NCBI GenBank assembly: GCA_034769895.1
Contig: CM068370.1
Coordinates: 46,738,344-46,802,343 of the forward strand
Direction: 5' to 3'
Source of the DNA: Magicicada septendecula
Taxonomy: Eukaryota > Arthropoda > Insecta > Hemiptera > Cicadidae
Length of the DNA stretch: 64,000 nucleotides
Part shown: one piece after another, positions 34,200-44,255 of the stretch
Layout of the letters: the number at the start of each line of letters is the position of its first letter
Numbering within the stretch: the stretch's first letter is position 1
Translations under genes and position numbers: made by a program
The notes under the pieces: model-generated
The model's input: the letters and a program-made list of their open reading frames with translations, nothing else
Database searches by the model: none
What the model was told of the DNA's origin: nothing

Positions 34200-35283
34200 T
34201 GAGGGTTATCCAGAAAGTAAGTTCCTGTTTTTAAACACTGCCGCAGTAGCGATGCCATCACGCTGTTGCTCATGTGCGGCCAATGTGTTGATTTGTTGAC
34301 AAGCCAACAACGCCATTTGTAAACAACTGTGCACTGAGTAAGCTTCGCTGGACGTGTTTATGTCAAAAAAAATGTACAGGCATTGCACAAATGCAATGCA
34401 CAGAGAAGGGCATTGAAAATGCTTCAATAAATCTAAAAAATATATATATTTATGTTCATTCACCAATCAATGAACTCATTCTTCATTTACCAATGTACAG
34501 ATTATAAGTTAAATGTAGTCGCATTCATAAGAGAAGTTTTATATGTGTACTACGTTATTGACAACAAAGAAGTAGTTTCTATGGAAACTCACCGGTTCCC
34601 ATTTTCGATCACGCACCAGCTGTCTTTTTCAAATGTGCGACACGTCCCTATTAACATTTTCAATGTTAAAATTCGAGCCGTCCACCGTCTGTGAAAGTAG
34701 ATACGTGATTTGATTCTTGAATGTGAAAGGCATTAAAACGATTGAAATTCACCTTCACCTTTTCGATATTTATGGGGAAGAAGCAGTGAGCAATTCAATG
34801 GCACCAAGATGAATATAACTTTTTTGCTTACTTCGATCCAGAGTAAGTGACGTAGGATGCTTTACCCGGGACATTGCAGTGGATCATCACACTGCACACA
34901 CACTGCCGCTGCAATGCAACATCTCTCATCTCTTCACAAAGTTTGGCTGGCAGCAACAATTTATTATCCGTCTTACAACCCATACCTCACATCAAGTGAA
35001 TATCACCTTTTCTGGCACGAGAACTCCTTCCTTGGTGGCCAGCGATGTCAAACAAGCTGTTAATACATGGTTCAAATCACAGGCGGGAAATTTCTACGAC
35101 GAAGATATACAACGCCTGGTGCCTCTCTATCAAAAGCGTTTCAAAAATGATGAAAACTATACATGATGAAATGATGAAAAGTAGTTTAAAGTGTGTACTT
35201 CAAATATCAATGAAAATATTTTGTAAATATATTCATACTTCCCTTTAACACCCTATCAGAACTTAGTTTCTGGATAGCCCTCG
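34200..35283 (+). mobile_element. Mariner-like element relic 1
   Basis: Terminal inverted repeats: left TGAGGGTTATCCAGAAAGTA, right (reverse complement) CGAGGGCTATCCAGAAACTA, each next to a TA (34198-34199 and 35284-35285), the mariner target duplication. Between about 34870 and 35166 the transposase C-terminal half is legible: WDHHTAH, corresponding to the second catalytic Asp region (DNARPH in active relatives), FGWQQQF, and YDEDIQRLVPLYQKRF. The region of the third Asp reads SSEYHLF, with Glu in place of Asp. The N-terminal part is unrecognisable. Dead, about 1.08 kb. Confidence 0.8.
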
Positions 35284-35285
35284 TA

Positions 35286-36042
35286 CATACAAGTTAATAA
35301 AAAATGACAATACAGTATTTAAGAACTTTAGAATACTGTAGTACGTTATGACAAAGATATCACATAGCAAAATTTTTCTTTCAAATAAATTAAATTTTGA
35401 ACATAATTACAACAGTGCCATTTTTATAAAGAATGAAAAACATACGAAAACAGAAAACATTGCAGTAAGTTATAGTAAAAAAAAAACTATAGGTTGACAA
35501 AATCTGTTGTTGTCTGCTTCTCTTGTCGAGCTCTTTAGTTCATTAAAACAACCTTCCATTTTGCTGAGGACTGAAAATTACGACAAATCAACGTTTTTGC
35601 AAGTTGATTTATAGAATCAATTTTTTATTAATCATGCTGAGGATGTGGCCAGATAGTACATAGAGCTGAGAGCTGGAAAATCATGAGAGTTTGATAGTCA
35701 TGAATCTACTGTACTTAAGAACAGCACAATGTGCCTGGCAAAATAAACACAGCCACTGAAAAAGGACTGTGTGTGACGTTTCAATAGAAGTAGCCAAAAC
35801 ACTTGACTGAGAAACATAAACCAATCATGTTCTACAACCGAAAAAGCAAAATCCAAGTGAAGTTTACTCTGGCCATGGAGCATGCAACAGAAGTGATTGA
35901 TAAATTTTACAAGTCACAAAACACAAAAACAAGTCTTCATGATATTACACAAAATTAAATACATCTGTTCATGCTGTTTAAACTTTATAATTTATGTATT
36001 GTAATGGTTTACGATAACAATAATGATAATTATTATTGAATA
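35286..36042. other. Intronic sequence without recognised features
   Basis: Between two mariner relics in the SdhA intron. Nothing recognised on either strand. Confidence 0.5.
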
Positions 36043-36044
36043 TG

Positions 36045-36778
36045 AGGTGTGAATAAAAAGTATAGACTGATTGTGAGTTAAGCTGATGAGTTACAGAAGC
36101 ACATATAGTATGTCAGTTGACCTTGAAGTGTTGTGAGAAGGGACTAGTCATACCATCTACCATCATACCTCTCTTACACCTGTGTTACATGCCACTGGAT
36201 GAAGTTTGGTTTGTGTCTTGTTGGAATTCATTATGAGCAAAAATACGGAAAATGTGTGCATCACATTCTGTCAAAAGAATGGGAAAACTACATCATAAAC
36301 TTACGAACATTCCTACCAGCTTACAAGTGAAGCGAAACAATGGCACACGGACTTGTTTTTGAGTGATTCAAAGATTTAGAGAAGGAAGAACAAGCGTTAA
36401 AAGTAATGAATTTGCAGGATGTCCATCAACAGGCTGCAATGAGGAAATGATCTAAAAAAATCCGTAAAGCAATCACAGCATACCAGTAGTCTTACAACCT
36501 ACTGGGACTCACCAGACCTAGCTCCATGCAACACCTTCCTATTACCAAAGATAAAAACAATGGCTCAATGGTTAACGTTTTAAGATGTGGAAGAGAGAAA
36601 ACAAAATGTAACACCAGCAGCTACACATACATAATTGCAAAACAAGACTTCCACAGATGTTTGGAGAAATGGTGGAGGCACTGTGTGCCTGCTTTGAAGG
36701 AGATTAGTGCGTTGTGTCTGTAAACATACTTTTTTTTTTTTAATTTAATCAGTCTTGATTATTTTTTATGACACCTTG
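36045..36778 (+). mobile_element. Mariner-like element relic 2, internally deleted
   Basis: Ends are imperfect inverted repeats: left AGGTGTGAATAAAAAGTAT and right, reverse-complemented, AGGTGTCATAAAAAATAATC, both continuing to GACTGATT. TA borders them. The interior translates in pieces to ITFCQKNGKT (N-terminal helix-turn-helix start), SPDLAPCNTFLLPKIKTM (third catalytic Asp region) and AKQDFHRCLEKWWRHC (C-terminus). The middle, including the first two Asp residues, is gone. It is a different mariner lineage from relic 1. Confidence 0.75.
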
Positions 36779-36926
36779 TACTATTATGTGTATCAATACA
36801 ATCTATTATGTGTTCAACAGGTTTGCCTAATGGACAATGTTCCTGACAGTACAATATAACACACTATAACATACAACTGCCTCATGAGTAGGTAAATTCC
36901 TCTGAACATTATAACTGAATACACAC

Positions 36927-37127
36927 CTGACTGAGTTCTCCAATTTTATCACCAGGTTTATTTTCTGCGGCAATAGTTTTGGCACATGCACGTCCAAAAA
37001 CTACCAGATCAAGTAATGAATTGGCACCGAGTCTGTTGGCTCCATGAACGGATGAACACGCAGATTCACCGCACGCATACAATCCAGGTACGACGCAATC
37101 TTTACCGTCACTTGTTTGTGACAAAAC
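36927..37127 (-). CDS. SdhA: Succinate dehydrogenase flavoprotein subunit, upstream exon of two
   Basis: 201 bp, 67 codons, phase 0 at both ends. It encodes [36 protein letters not shown] and VVFGRACA, ending [11 protein letters not shown]. This is the conserved FAD- and substrate-binding segment of SDHA; in known structures the Arg in HGANRLG helps hold the dicarboxylate. Acceptor TTCTCAG borders the exon at 37128 (minus) and donor GTGTGT starts at 36926. The intron to the next exon is 4847 bp and carries a non-LTR fragment and two mariner relics. No upstream exon was recognised up to 64000, so the preceding intron is probably more than 26 kb. The presence of introns argues against a processed copy. 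Confidence 0.96.
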
Positions 37128-38444
37128 CTGAGAATAAAAACAAATTTTGTTATCTTTTTATAGAGAAAAAGATTTTATAAAAGTAATGCCAACTGATAAT
37201 ACACTCCATCAAATTATTGGTTAATCATTTAGATTGGTTACATCATCAAATTCTGTTGCACAAGTAGAGAGGGAAATTCAAGTTTAACACATATCAGAAA
37301 ATATTTGTTTCTTTCAGCGCCTAACTTTAATCAAGCATAGGCTCTGTATATGCTTGTGTGCATGTGTGTGTCACACTATTATATCCAGACTGTTACACAA
37401 GAGTTTATAAATACTAGGTTAATAGAGAACTATACATTCATGTTTAATACTACAATGTTTTCTACATTAAAATACAAAACTGGTTAACCGTATTACAATA
37501 ATTACAAAAAAATTAGGTAATTGAATGCAACTACTCTGTTAAATTATTTGATATTTATCTATCCAGTAGGCATCAATATTTAACACATTTCCAGTACTAG
37601 CATTGTGCTTTGACACTTTTAGCACCTAAATAATTCACTAAAGTACTTCTCAAGTTCTCTGGCTCTAGAGGATAAATAAAATTTCCAAATAAATGTGTTT
37701 GTACTGTTTTGATTTGTCTATAGTCTTGAATCTACCTCTTCACAGAAAAGTCTTCCATCCAGACATTTTAAATATTTTTTAGCAAAATTTCAATCAAACG
37801 TACTTAATAAGTCACTTCATGTATACTATGTGATGGCGTGCTCTAGTGGAAGGACTGTAATAAACAGTGAATTAGTGAAAGTGTGAAAATGAAAGTCAGT
37901 CACCACCAACTAGTCTACGCTTCACATTAAAACATTAAAAACTATTACACTACATTTAACATTTCGATGACACAATTTACTAAAAACAACATATCAAAAA
38001 TAGAGACAGCAAGAATGAAACTCCTGCAAAGAACAAAGGATTTTACTTTATAAACATATTTCATATAAATGTACATTAAGTTTTTATGGCCAACGTTTAC
38101 ATTAACACAATTTTCCACGCTGTTAGCCTACAGGCTAGATTGTCTATATTTACCTCCAGATGTTTTGTCCATACCGATAACAGTGGTGCCAGGAACACAG
38201 ATCACAACACCCCCTCCCCGCAATGGGTTCGGCTTCTGTGTTCCATGTCACTGAAGATGTCCGTCATCAGTACGGATGAAATGTTTGGTGGTAAACATAG
38301 ACAATCTATGGCCTGGAGGTTACGCCATGGCCTAATAGTCCGGAAAATTGTGACAATTTATTTCATATACTTTATAAATAATAAAATTAATAAAAACAAC
38401 AAAGTACAGAAGAATAAAAAAGCCATATATAGCATATAAATAAT
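37128..38444. other. Probable SdhA intron sequence, no recognised features
   Basis: AT-rich, no coding potential recognised on either strand. Continues as intron upstream of the SdhA exon. Confidence 0.5.
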
Positions 38445-38730
38445 AGTGGCCCCCATGTATACCACCGAAATAGCTTAGGAGTAGGCAGGCTAGGCCACCT
38501 TATGTGAGCCGTACGGCATACAAGGAAGGCAGTGTGGCCAGAACTACGCTTCAGCCTCCCATTATTATTTCCAGAATCCAGGATGTTATCCCAGCTCATT
38601 TTCAACAGGCTGAGTCAACCTGGGAGCTGAAAAACGCATCTTCATTTTATGGTGTGGGCGCGGGAATCGAACCCGGGACCTCTAGATTAGTAGCCACTTG
38701 CCATACACACTGGTCTACTGAGATGTCTTA
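38445..38730 (-). mobile_element. tRNA-derived SINE
   Basis: On the minus strand the head resembles a tRNA gene: a B box GGTTCGATTCC (38673-38663) in the context CCCGGGTTCGATTCCCGCGC and a weaker A-box-like TGGCAAGTGGC (38703-38693) upstream. It cannot fold into a full tRNA and is followed by about 200 bases of tRNA-unrelated body and an AT-rich tail, which is the SINE layout. RNA polymerase III would transcribe it; mobility would need a partner non-LTR element. Confidence 0.7.
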
Positions 38731-40822
38731 TATAAATTCATATATAGCAAATGAATACAAAATGAACCTTAAATCAACAAAATAAAAACCTGAAGAGAGA
38801 AGGAGCATAATGAGACCATGGAAAATGTACAATGGCAGTTAGCAGTGCAGTGTAAAATGAGTAAAACTGTTAAGCACAAAAAACATAGTGTCATTAGTTG
38901 TAAAATCATCAATACAAACAAGGTTGTAAAATCATCAATACAAACAAGATGTTTATGACGTTTATAATATTTTAATATCATTAATAGTATTTACATTACA
39001 CAAGACGTGTTCAACTTACATTAATTTATATTGTGACAGTACAAAATGGGTATAATTGTTTTGTGTTGTGAAATAATATGATCGAGGTGAATCAGAACAA
39101 AATATGACTTTCGACAGTGGGGTGTCATGAGTCAACCAGAGTGATGGAGGCTACGTCATCGTAGAGCTATAAAATTAACCATATATGGGCACAAAATGTT
39201 ATATTAGAACTGATGTTATAAAAATATCATGACGTAAATAAATATTTTATAATATTAAGACGCAATAGAACCATCTCGATCATTCCAGAATCTTAGAGAT
39301 GACTTCGCCAGCAAGGTGGGGGTACCACATGACCCGATAATATATTACCCGCTCCGAGATCGCCATCTTCCTGTTTCGAACAACTATTTAACCCGGCCGG
39401 GTGTGTTTAACCAAAGTCTGCAGACAATATCAATTTTGGCGTTTAAACAGTGAAAAAACATGTAAACAGTGAAAATTAAGATTCGTTAAAGACCGTGACT
39501 TATATGAAGACTTTGTATCAGCCGAGTTACAGTACCAGATAAACGAGAGATATTTAACAAGTGTAAAAATTGGTATGAACACTGCAGTAATCCGGACAAC
39601 GAGTGCAGACGAATTAATGGACCATGGTTAGAAAAAGAAGTAGTCAACCAGAAAAATGGGACTGATTTGCTGAAAACTGACCAGGCTACCACTTGTAAAG
39701 AAGAAATAAATAAATAAAAATATTTGAAAAAAAAATAATAATAACCCTCTAAATCCAAAAAAGTATGTAAGCACAACTTACTAAAAATTTTGAACAATAT
39801 TATTTAATAGAAACCATCACATTCAAAAGGAAGTAAGTACGTCTTACTGTATGGTTATGAAGAAAGTATTAAGAAGAGTTAATAACACCCCCAAGATTAC
39901 AGAAGGAAGTAAGAAAATATTACTATATGTCTACAAAGAAATATTATAAATACTTAAGAATAAAACCCCAAGATAAAAAAGTTTTATATCAAGAAGGACC
40001 TATGCAAAATAATTAAAAAGAAAAAACACTATGATCTAAAATACATGCCGAATTGCCAAACGAATTGAACAACCAAATAAATGATTGTTTATGACCAGTA
40101 TAATGTCAAATGGAACAAGAAAAAATGTTTATCAACATAATTGGTAGTAAGGTGACCAGACAAAATGGTAAAATAAGAAGAACAATGGGTAATTTAATGA
40201 CTATAATTACACTGAACTTAAGTAATGATAATAATTAAGGATATTACGATTTAGAAATTCTTGGAAATAGAAGAACAAATGAAGAAATAATACTCAGAGT
40301 TACTGTCACAACAAAAAAGAAGATCAAGATTAATTACAATTAATGACGGTCAGAAATGTTATCAGAAAATAATTAAGGAAAATAAAATGGAATCACGAAG
40401 TATGGAATATATGAATAATTAAATATAAAATGCGACAATGTAAAGAATTCCCAAGATGTTTATTATTAATTAATTAAGAAGATTATTATGATATTATTAT
40501 ATTTTTATAGCTGACTATAGATGAATTCCAGCAGTACTATATTGAAGTGTAGACTGGGCAGCAGAGTATGAAGCCAAACAGTGCCTCTCTGAACTGTACC
40601 GGCTCACATATTAGGGATTGTTACGGAAATTGAATATTTAAGGGATATTAGAATCATTGCGAAGAATGACATCAAATTCCAAAAAAGTATGACGAAAGAA
40701 AACAGAAGGAAGATAGCTGACAGAAGAATAATGGAGAAACGCTTTGATAGCAGTAACTAGCAATAGAAGAGAAGTCAACCTAAAGTTTTATGGAGTATTG
40801 TTGACCAACCATCGACAAATAC

Positions 40823-40878
<56 letters not shown>

Positions 40879-40981
40879 TCATTAAATAGAAAATTGTAAA
40901 TACAAGTCTAAACAAGTTACATTGAGAATTCCATCGTTGACCATTGAAATTGATATGAAGGAAAGGCATGTAAAAGATATA
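38731..40981. other. Gene-free, probably interior of an LTR element at its right part
   Basis: No coding region. A pair of short direct repeats (GGTTGTAAAATCATCAATAC-like) is at 38895-38945. A TATA-like TATTTAACCCGG near 39386 follows a GC-richer stretch and could be a retroelement promoter. A run of 50 A lies at 40827-40876. The right part probably belongs to the element whose polypurine tract is at 41028-41040, but its left end was not found. Confidence 0.4.
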
Positions 40982-41040
40982 AGTTTACTTGACCTAAATT
41001 AAATTCAGGTAAATTAAACTTCTTTACGAGGGGGAGCATA
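40982..41040 (+). other. Stem-loop and polypurine tract before an LTR
   Basis: An imperfect inverted repeat (40982-41020; arms AGTTTACTTGACCT and AGGTAAATTAAACT) lies 7 bases before GAGGGGGAGCATA (41028-41040), which is followed by TGTAATG. The layout equals that at 2426-2474 and 61770-61820. Confidence 0.6.
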
Positions 41041-43452
41041 TGTAATGCAACAGAAATGCGGTCCCCGAAGTTACATAAAGAAAAACATTAAAAATAGAAT
41101 AGGGAAGTAAATATTAATATCCCACACTAATAAAAGGGTCAGAGAAATAAATTCATCATTGTATAAAAGTAATAAGAATGCAAGGTAGTAATAATAATAA
41201 AAAATAAGCATGTAATAAAGATAATAGTGATAAATCTCAATGTTCAGTGAGAGGTAAATAAATAAAAAACATTGATAAAATTTGTAAGAAAGAAAAACTA
41301 ATACTGACTTTTAAAGTATTAAAAGTATTATGATTTTTAAAGTAATTGATGGTGTGAAAGTAGATAAGAATGAGTCAATAATGTACGTTATAAGTTAATC
41401 TAAAATACTTATTATGAATTGTATAATGTTATGTTGTTATCATAAGTATGATGTTATAGTTTGTGTTATCATATGAAAGCTTACTTGTTGATATAATATC
41501 AAATAATGAAGTAATATGTATTATTCGTTTACTGTTGTAGAACTGTGGTTGAACTCAGTTATTGAGTATTAATTAATTTCATTTTTCTTATGTGTGATCT
41601 ATAGGTCAAGATAAAGTTATTGTTAAATATCATAAAGATAATTATTTGTGTACATGTACGTAGTTAAAGGTTGATTATGTTTGTAAACTGGTATAAAAAG
41701 GCTATAGTTGTTAACAAGTTAAATTCAAAGGTAGATCAAGTTATAATAATAGGCCTAACAGCCAATAACACTGTATAATAACTCAGATCAGAAAGGTTAG
41801 GTAAAGAATTTAATAACAAATACTAAATATATTTCAATGAGTTAGTGGAAACCAATAATAATTAATAATAAATAATAAACAAACTCAAACTAAACAGATT
41901 ATGATAATGCCATAGTGCAATGATACCGATAGATAATGTTTGATATCGGAAAAATAATATTTATTAAAAAAAACCGGCTAAGAGTGAAAAACCAACAGAA
42001 TATATAGGAATTAGTAAACAAGCTATAAATGAGATTATATTCTGATATAATGGAAGTTTAGTAAGGAATTACTTTGATGAGTGGAAGAATAATATATGAA
42101 ATTATTACTATATAACAAAATATTGAATAAGAATTAAAAAAGTTGTTGCTATGGACGACAAAATGAATATAATTTGTTGATTTTGATTATTGAATTTTAT
42201 GACATGAATGAGAAGAGTTTAACCACGAGAGATGGTCAATAAAAACCTGAATTAATCTAAATTATTAAATACATTAACATTCACAATCAATGAAGGACTA
42301 ATTACCATAATTTGGGCAAAATAAACATTAACCAAATTGTCTAATTGAATAGTATAAAACGATAATAAGCAATTAAATTCAAAGGAATGACTTGGATTGC
42401 CCAATATCAGATCATGAAACGAATGTTAATTTAATGAAGTAATAAAACCAGATAAAGAACTACCTGTAGAAAGATTTAATCCTTTAAACCAAACGAAAAT
42501 AGAATAACCATCAAATCATATTGGACACTGCAGTTTACATCGTACAATAGGAAAACGTATTTGGATTCGGAGTTCGTCGAAGCACGTAATCACAAGTTTG
42601 GATATTGGTGAACAAAAGGAGCGGTATTTCTGCATCAACCCAGGACCAAGGATTCCACTTTTATTATAACTTTGAAGACAAGACGGAAGAAAATCATCTC
42701 ATCTGCGTTTGATACTGAACGATCACTAAAGAGGTTAGATGCGAACAGCCTTCTCGAGCTGCATGGTCCAGCGAACGGTAAACTTCAATTATTTAAATAA
42801 TATTAAATAAATTAAAACTTTACTCTTGTAATATCTTGCATTCCTATTTATGTATTTTCTGATTTTCCCAACAGTTGAAAGAACCTTCACACCCTGTATC
42901 TAAAATAATTATAAAAAAATATCAGAACTGAATTTAATATAAAACATTGTACCGATCGATAATCATTTAACCCAAACTTATAGCCTTTTCGTATCTCAAG
43001 TAAGAACAATATTATTGGATGTTAAATATTTGAAATAATAAAGAATCATTGCATAATTTCAAGATCTTATCATTTATGTATTATTTAATGAAGTGTGAAT
43101 AAGAAATAAACAGATAGGGAGTATAACCACTAATCACCGTACGCGGTGGGTTAACCGCTAAATTTCCTTTGTCTGGGAACTGCAGCGCTAGTTGCGGACT
43201 TCTCAGGTATTAAAGAGAGGAGAATTCCATACGAAATTTCTCTTATTCTCTGCAAAGCAGAATAGGCTTGAGCGGAATTTCTGAATAACACCCAACATAC
43301 ATAAGTTTCATTCACTTTTAGATTAAATAGAGAGATAAGGTATTCATAATTAACTATATCACGACACCTAATAAATTAAGATACAGAAGGAATTTGCATA
43401 TTAAATAATTAAAGAGAGGAAGGAAAGAGAGGTACGTACCCGGTAAGTTATA
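41041..43452 (+). repeat. Long LTR (about 2.4 kb) of an unnamed LTR element
   Basis: Begins TGTAATGCAAC directly after a polypurine tract and appears to end GTTATA at 43452, just before a primer-binding-site-like sequence. It has a TATA box (TATAAAAAGG near 41692). Having a 3' interior on the left and a leader on the right means that it was shared by two element units, or that the right unit is a remnant. No gene inside. The right boundary is inferred from the tandem repeat there. Confidence 0.5.
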
Positions 43453-43558
43453 AATTGACGCTCATAACGTGGGACTTAATTAGGCGACGCAAAAGGATAG
43501 TTATAAATTGACGAACCCAACAGTGGGCCTTAAACCGAACACACGGGGTAAAGTTATA
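43447..43558 (+). repeat. 53-bp tandem duplication across an LTR/primer-binding-site junction
   Basis: Units 43447-43499 and 43500-43552 each begin GTTATAAATTGACG; a third GTTATA starts at 43553 and runs into an AT repeat. The first unit carries TGACGCTCATAACGTGGGAC, a near match, with a 2-base insertion, to the Lys-tRNA primer binding site TGGCGCCCAACGTGGGGC seen at 50032. The second unit has diverged. Confidence 0.6.
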
Positions 43559-43580
43559 ATATATATATATATATATATAG
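43559..43580. repeat. AT dinucleotide repeat, insertion target
   Basis: The AT run is the target into which the Gag-PR element inserted; it continues at 46857-46880 on the other side. Confidence 0.8.
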
Positions 43581-44165
43581 TGCTACGACAGCATAGAACA
43601 ATCTAGGCGTTTATCGATTGTGCCAGAAAGATCTCGGCGTAAGCGTGTGGTGTACGTGCTACTAAACGCATGTTGCGAGAATTTTCTCGCACTTGCCAGC
43701 CTTCGCTCGGGCGCTCGGACTGTGTCAAGGCCGCAGCAATTACGTAGTTTGCGAGAGATAAGACGCAGTTTGGAAGCTTCTGGTGTGTGTAGCGTAACTA
43801 TAAATACATCGCGTCGCGGCCTTAGTTTTTCAGTTCAATGCGAGATTTTTGACTGTGCGGTTCGAGAGTATTAGTGCGATATATTTTACAGAGCGGTTCG
43901 GGTTATTACGGTGTACGTTCAAGTAGTTATTAGTGAAGTGTTGCGTTTTGTATTCGGACGGTATAATTGTAATACAGTTGAGTTTTAATATTAGTGGACA
44001 TTTTATTGCGTATGAACAATTTCATTTGATTTGTTGTAGACACTGTGTTGTTAATTACGAACTGTTTTACTATAACAATTAAAGGTGTGATTAGTGACTT
44101 AATTGGTGTCTTGTACTTATTTTGTTTCCACTGTACCTACGACGATCGAGTAGACCGTCGTAACA
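43581..44165 (+). repeat. 5' LTR of the Gag-PR element
   Basis: 585 bp, nearly identical to 46272-46856. Ends GTAACA directly before the primer binding site. The small open frame at 43620-43874 is also the tail of the long frame in the 3' LTR and is not thought to be a gene. Confidence 0.93.
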
Positions 44166-44166
44166 G

Positions 44167-44184
44167 TGGTGTCAGAAGTGGGAT
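44167..44184 (+). other. Primer binding site, leucine tRNA type
   Basis: TGGTGTCAGAAGTGGGAT, one base after the LTR. This sequence is the usual Leu-tRNA primer binding site of several Gypsy-type elements. Confidence 0.75.
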
Positions 44185-44255
44185 AGAACGGTTAACAGTG
44201 GAAACAGGGGACGCTTTGTACAAGACGAGTGTGATTCGTAATTAATCGATAAACA

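Noticed and set aside
36927..37127. Processed SdhA pseudogene
   Set aside because: Two exons with proper splice sites, intact frame and matching phase are separated by an intron, so it is the gene itself or a genomic copy, not a retrocopy.
38069..38439. Overlapping plus-strand open frames as host exons
   Set aside because: No splice sites, domain or similarity recognised; length is within chance for this sequence.
38640..38725. A tRNA gene on the minus strand
   Set aside because: The B box is good but no acceptor or anticodon stem closes and the A box is imperfect; an unrelated body follows. A SINE head explains it better.
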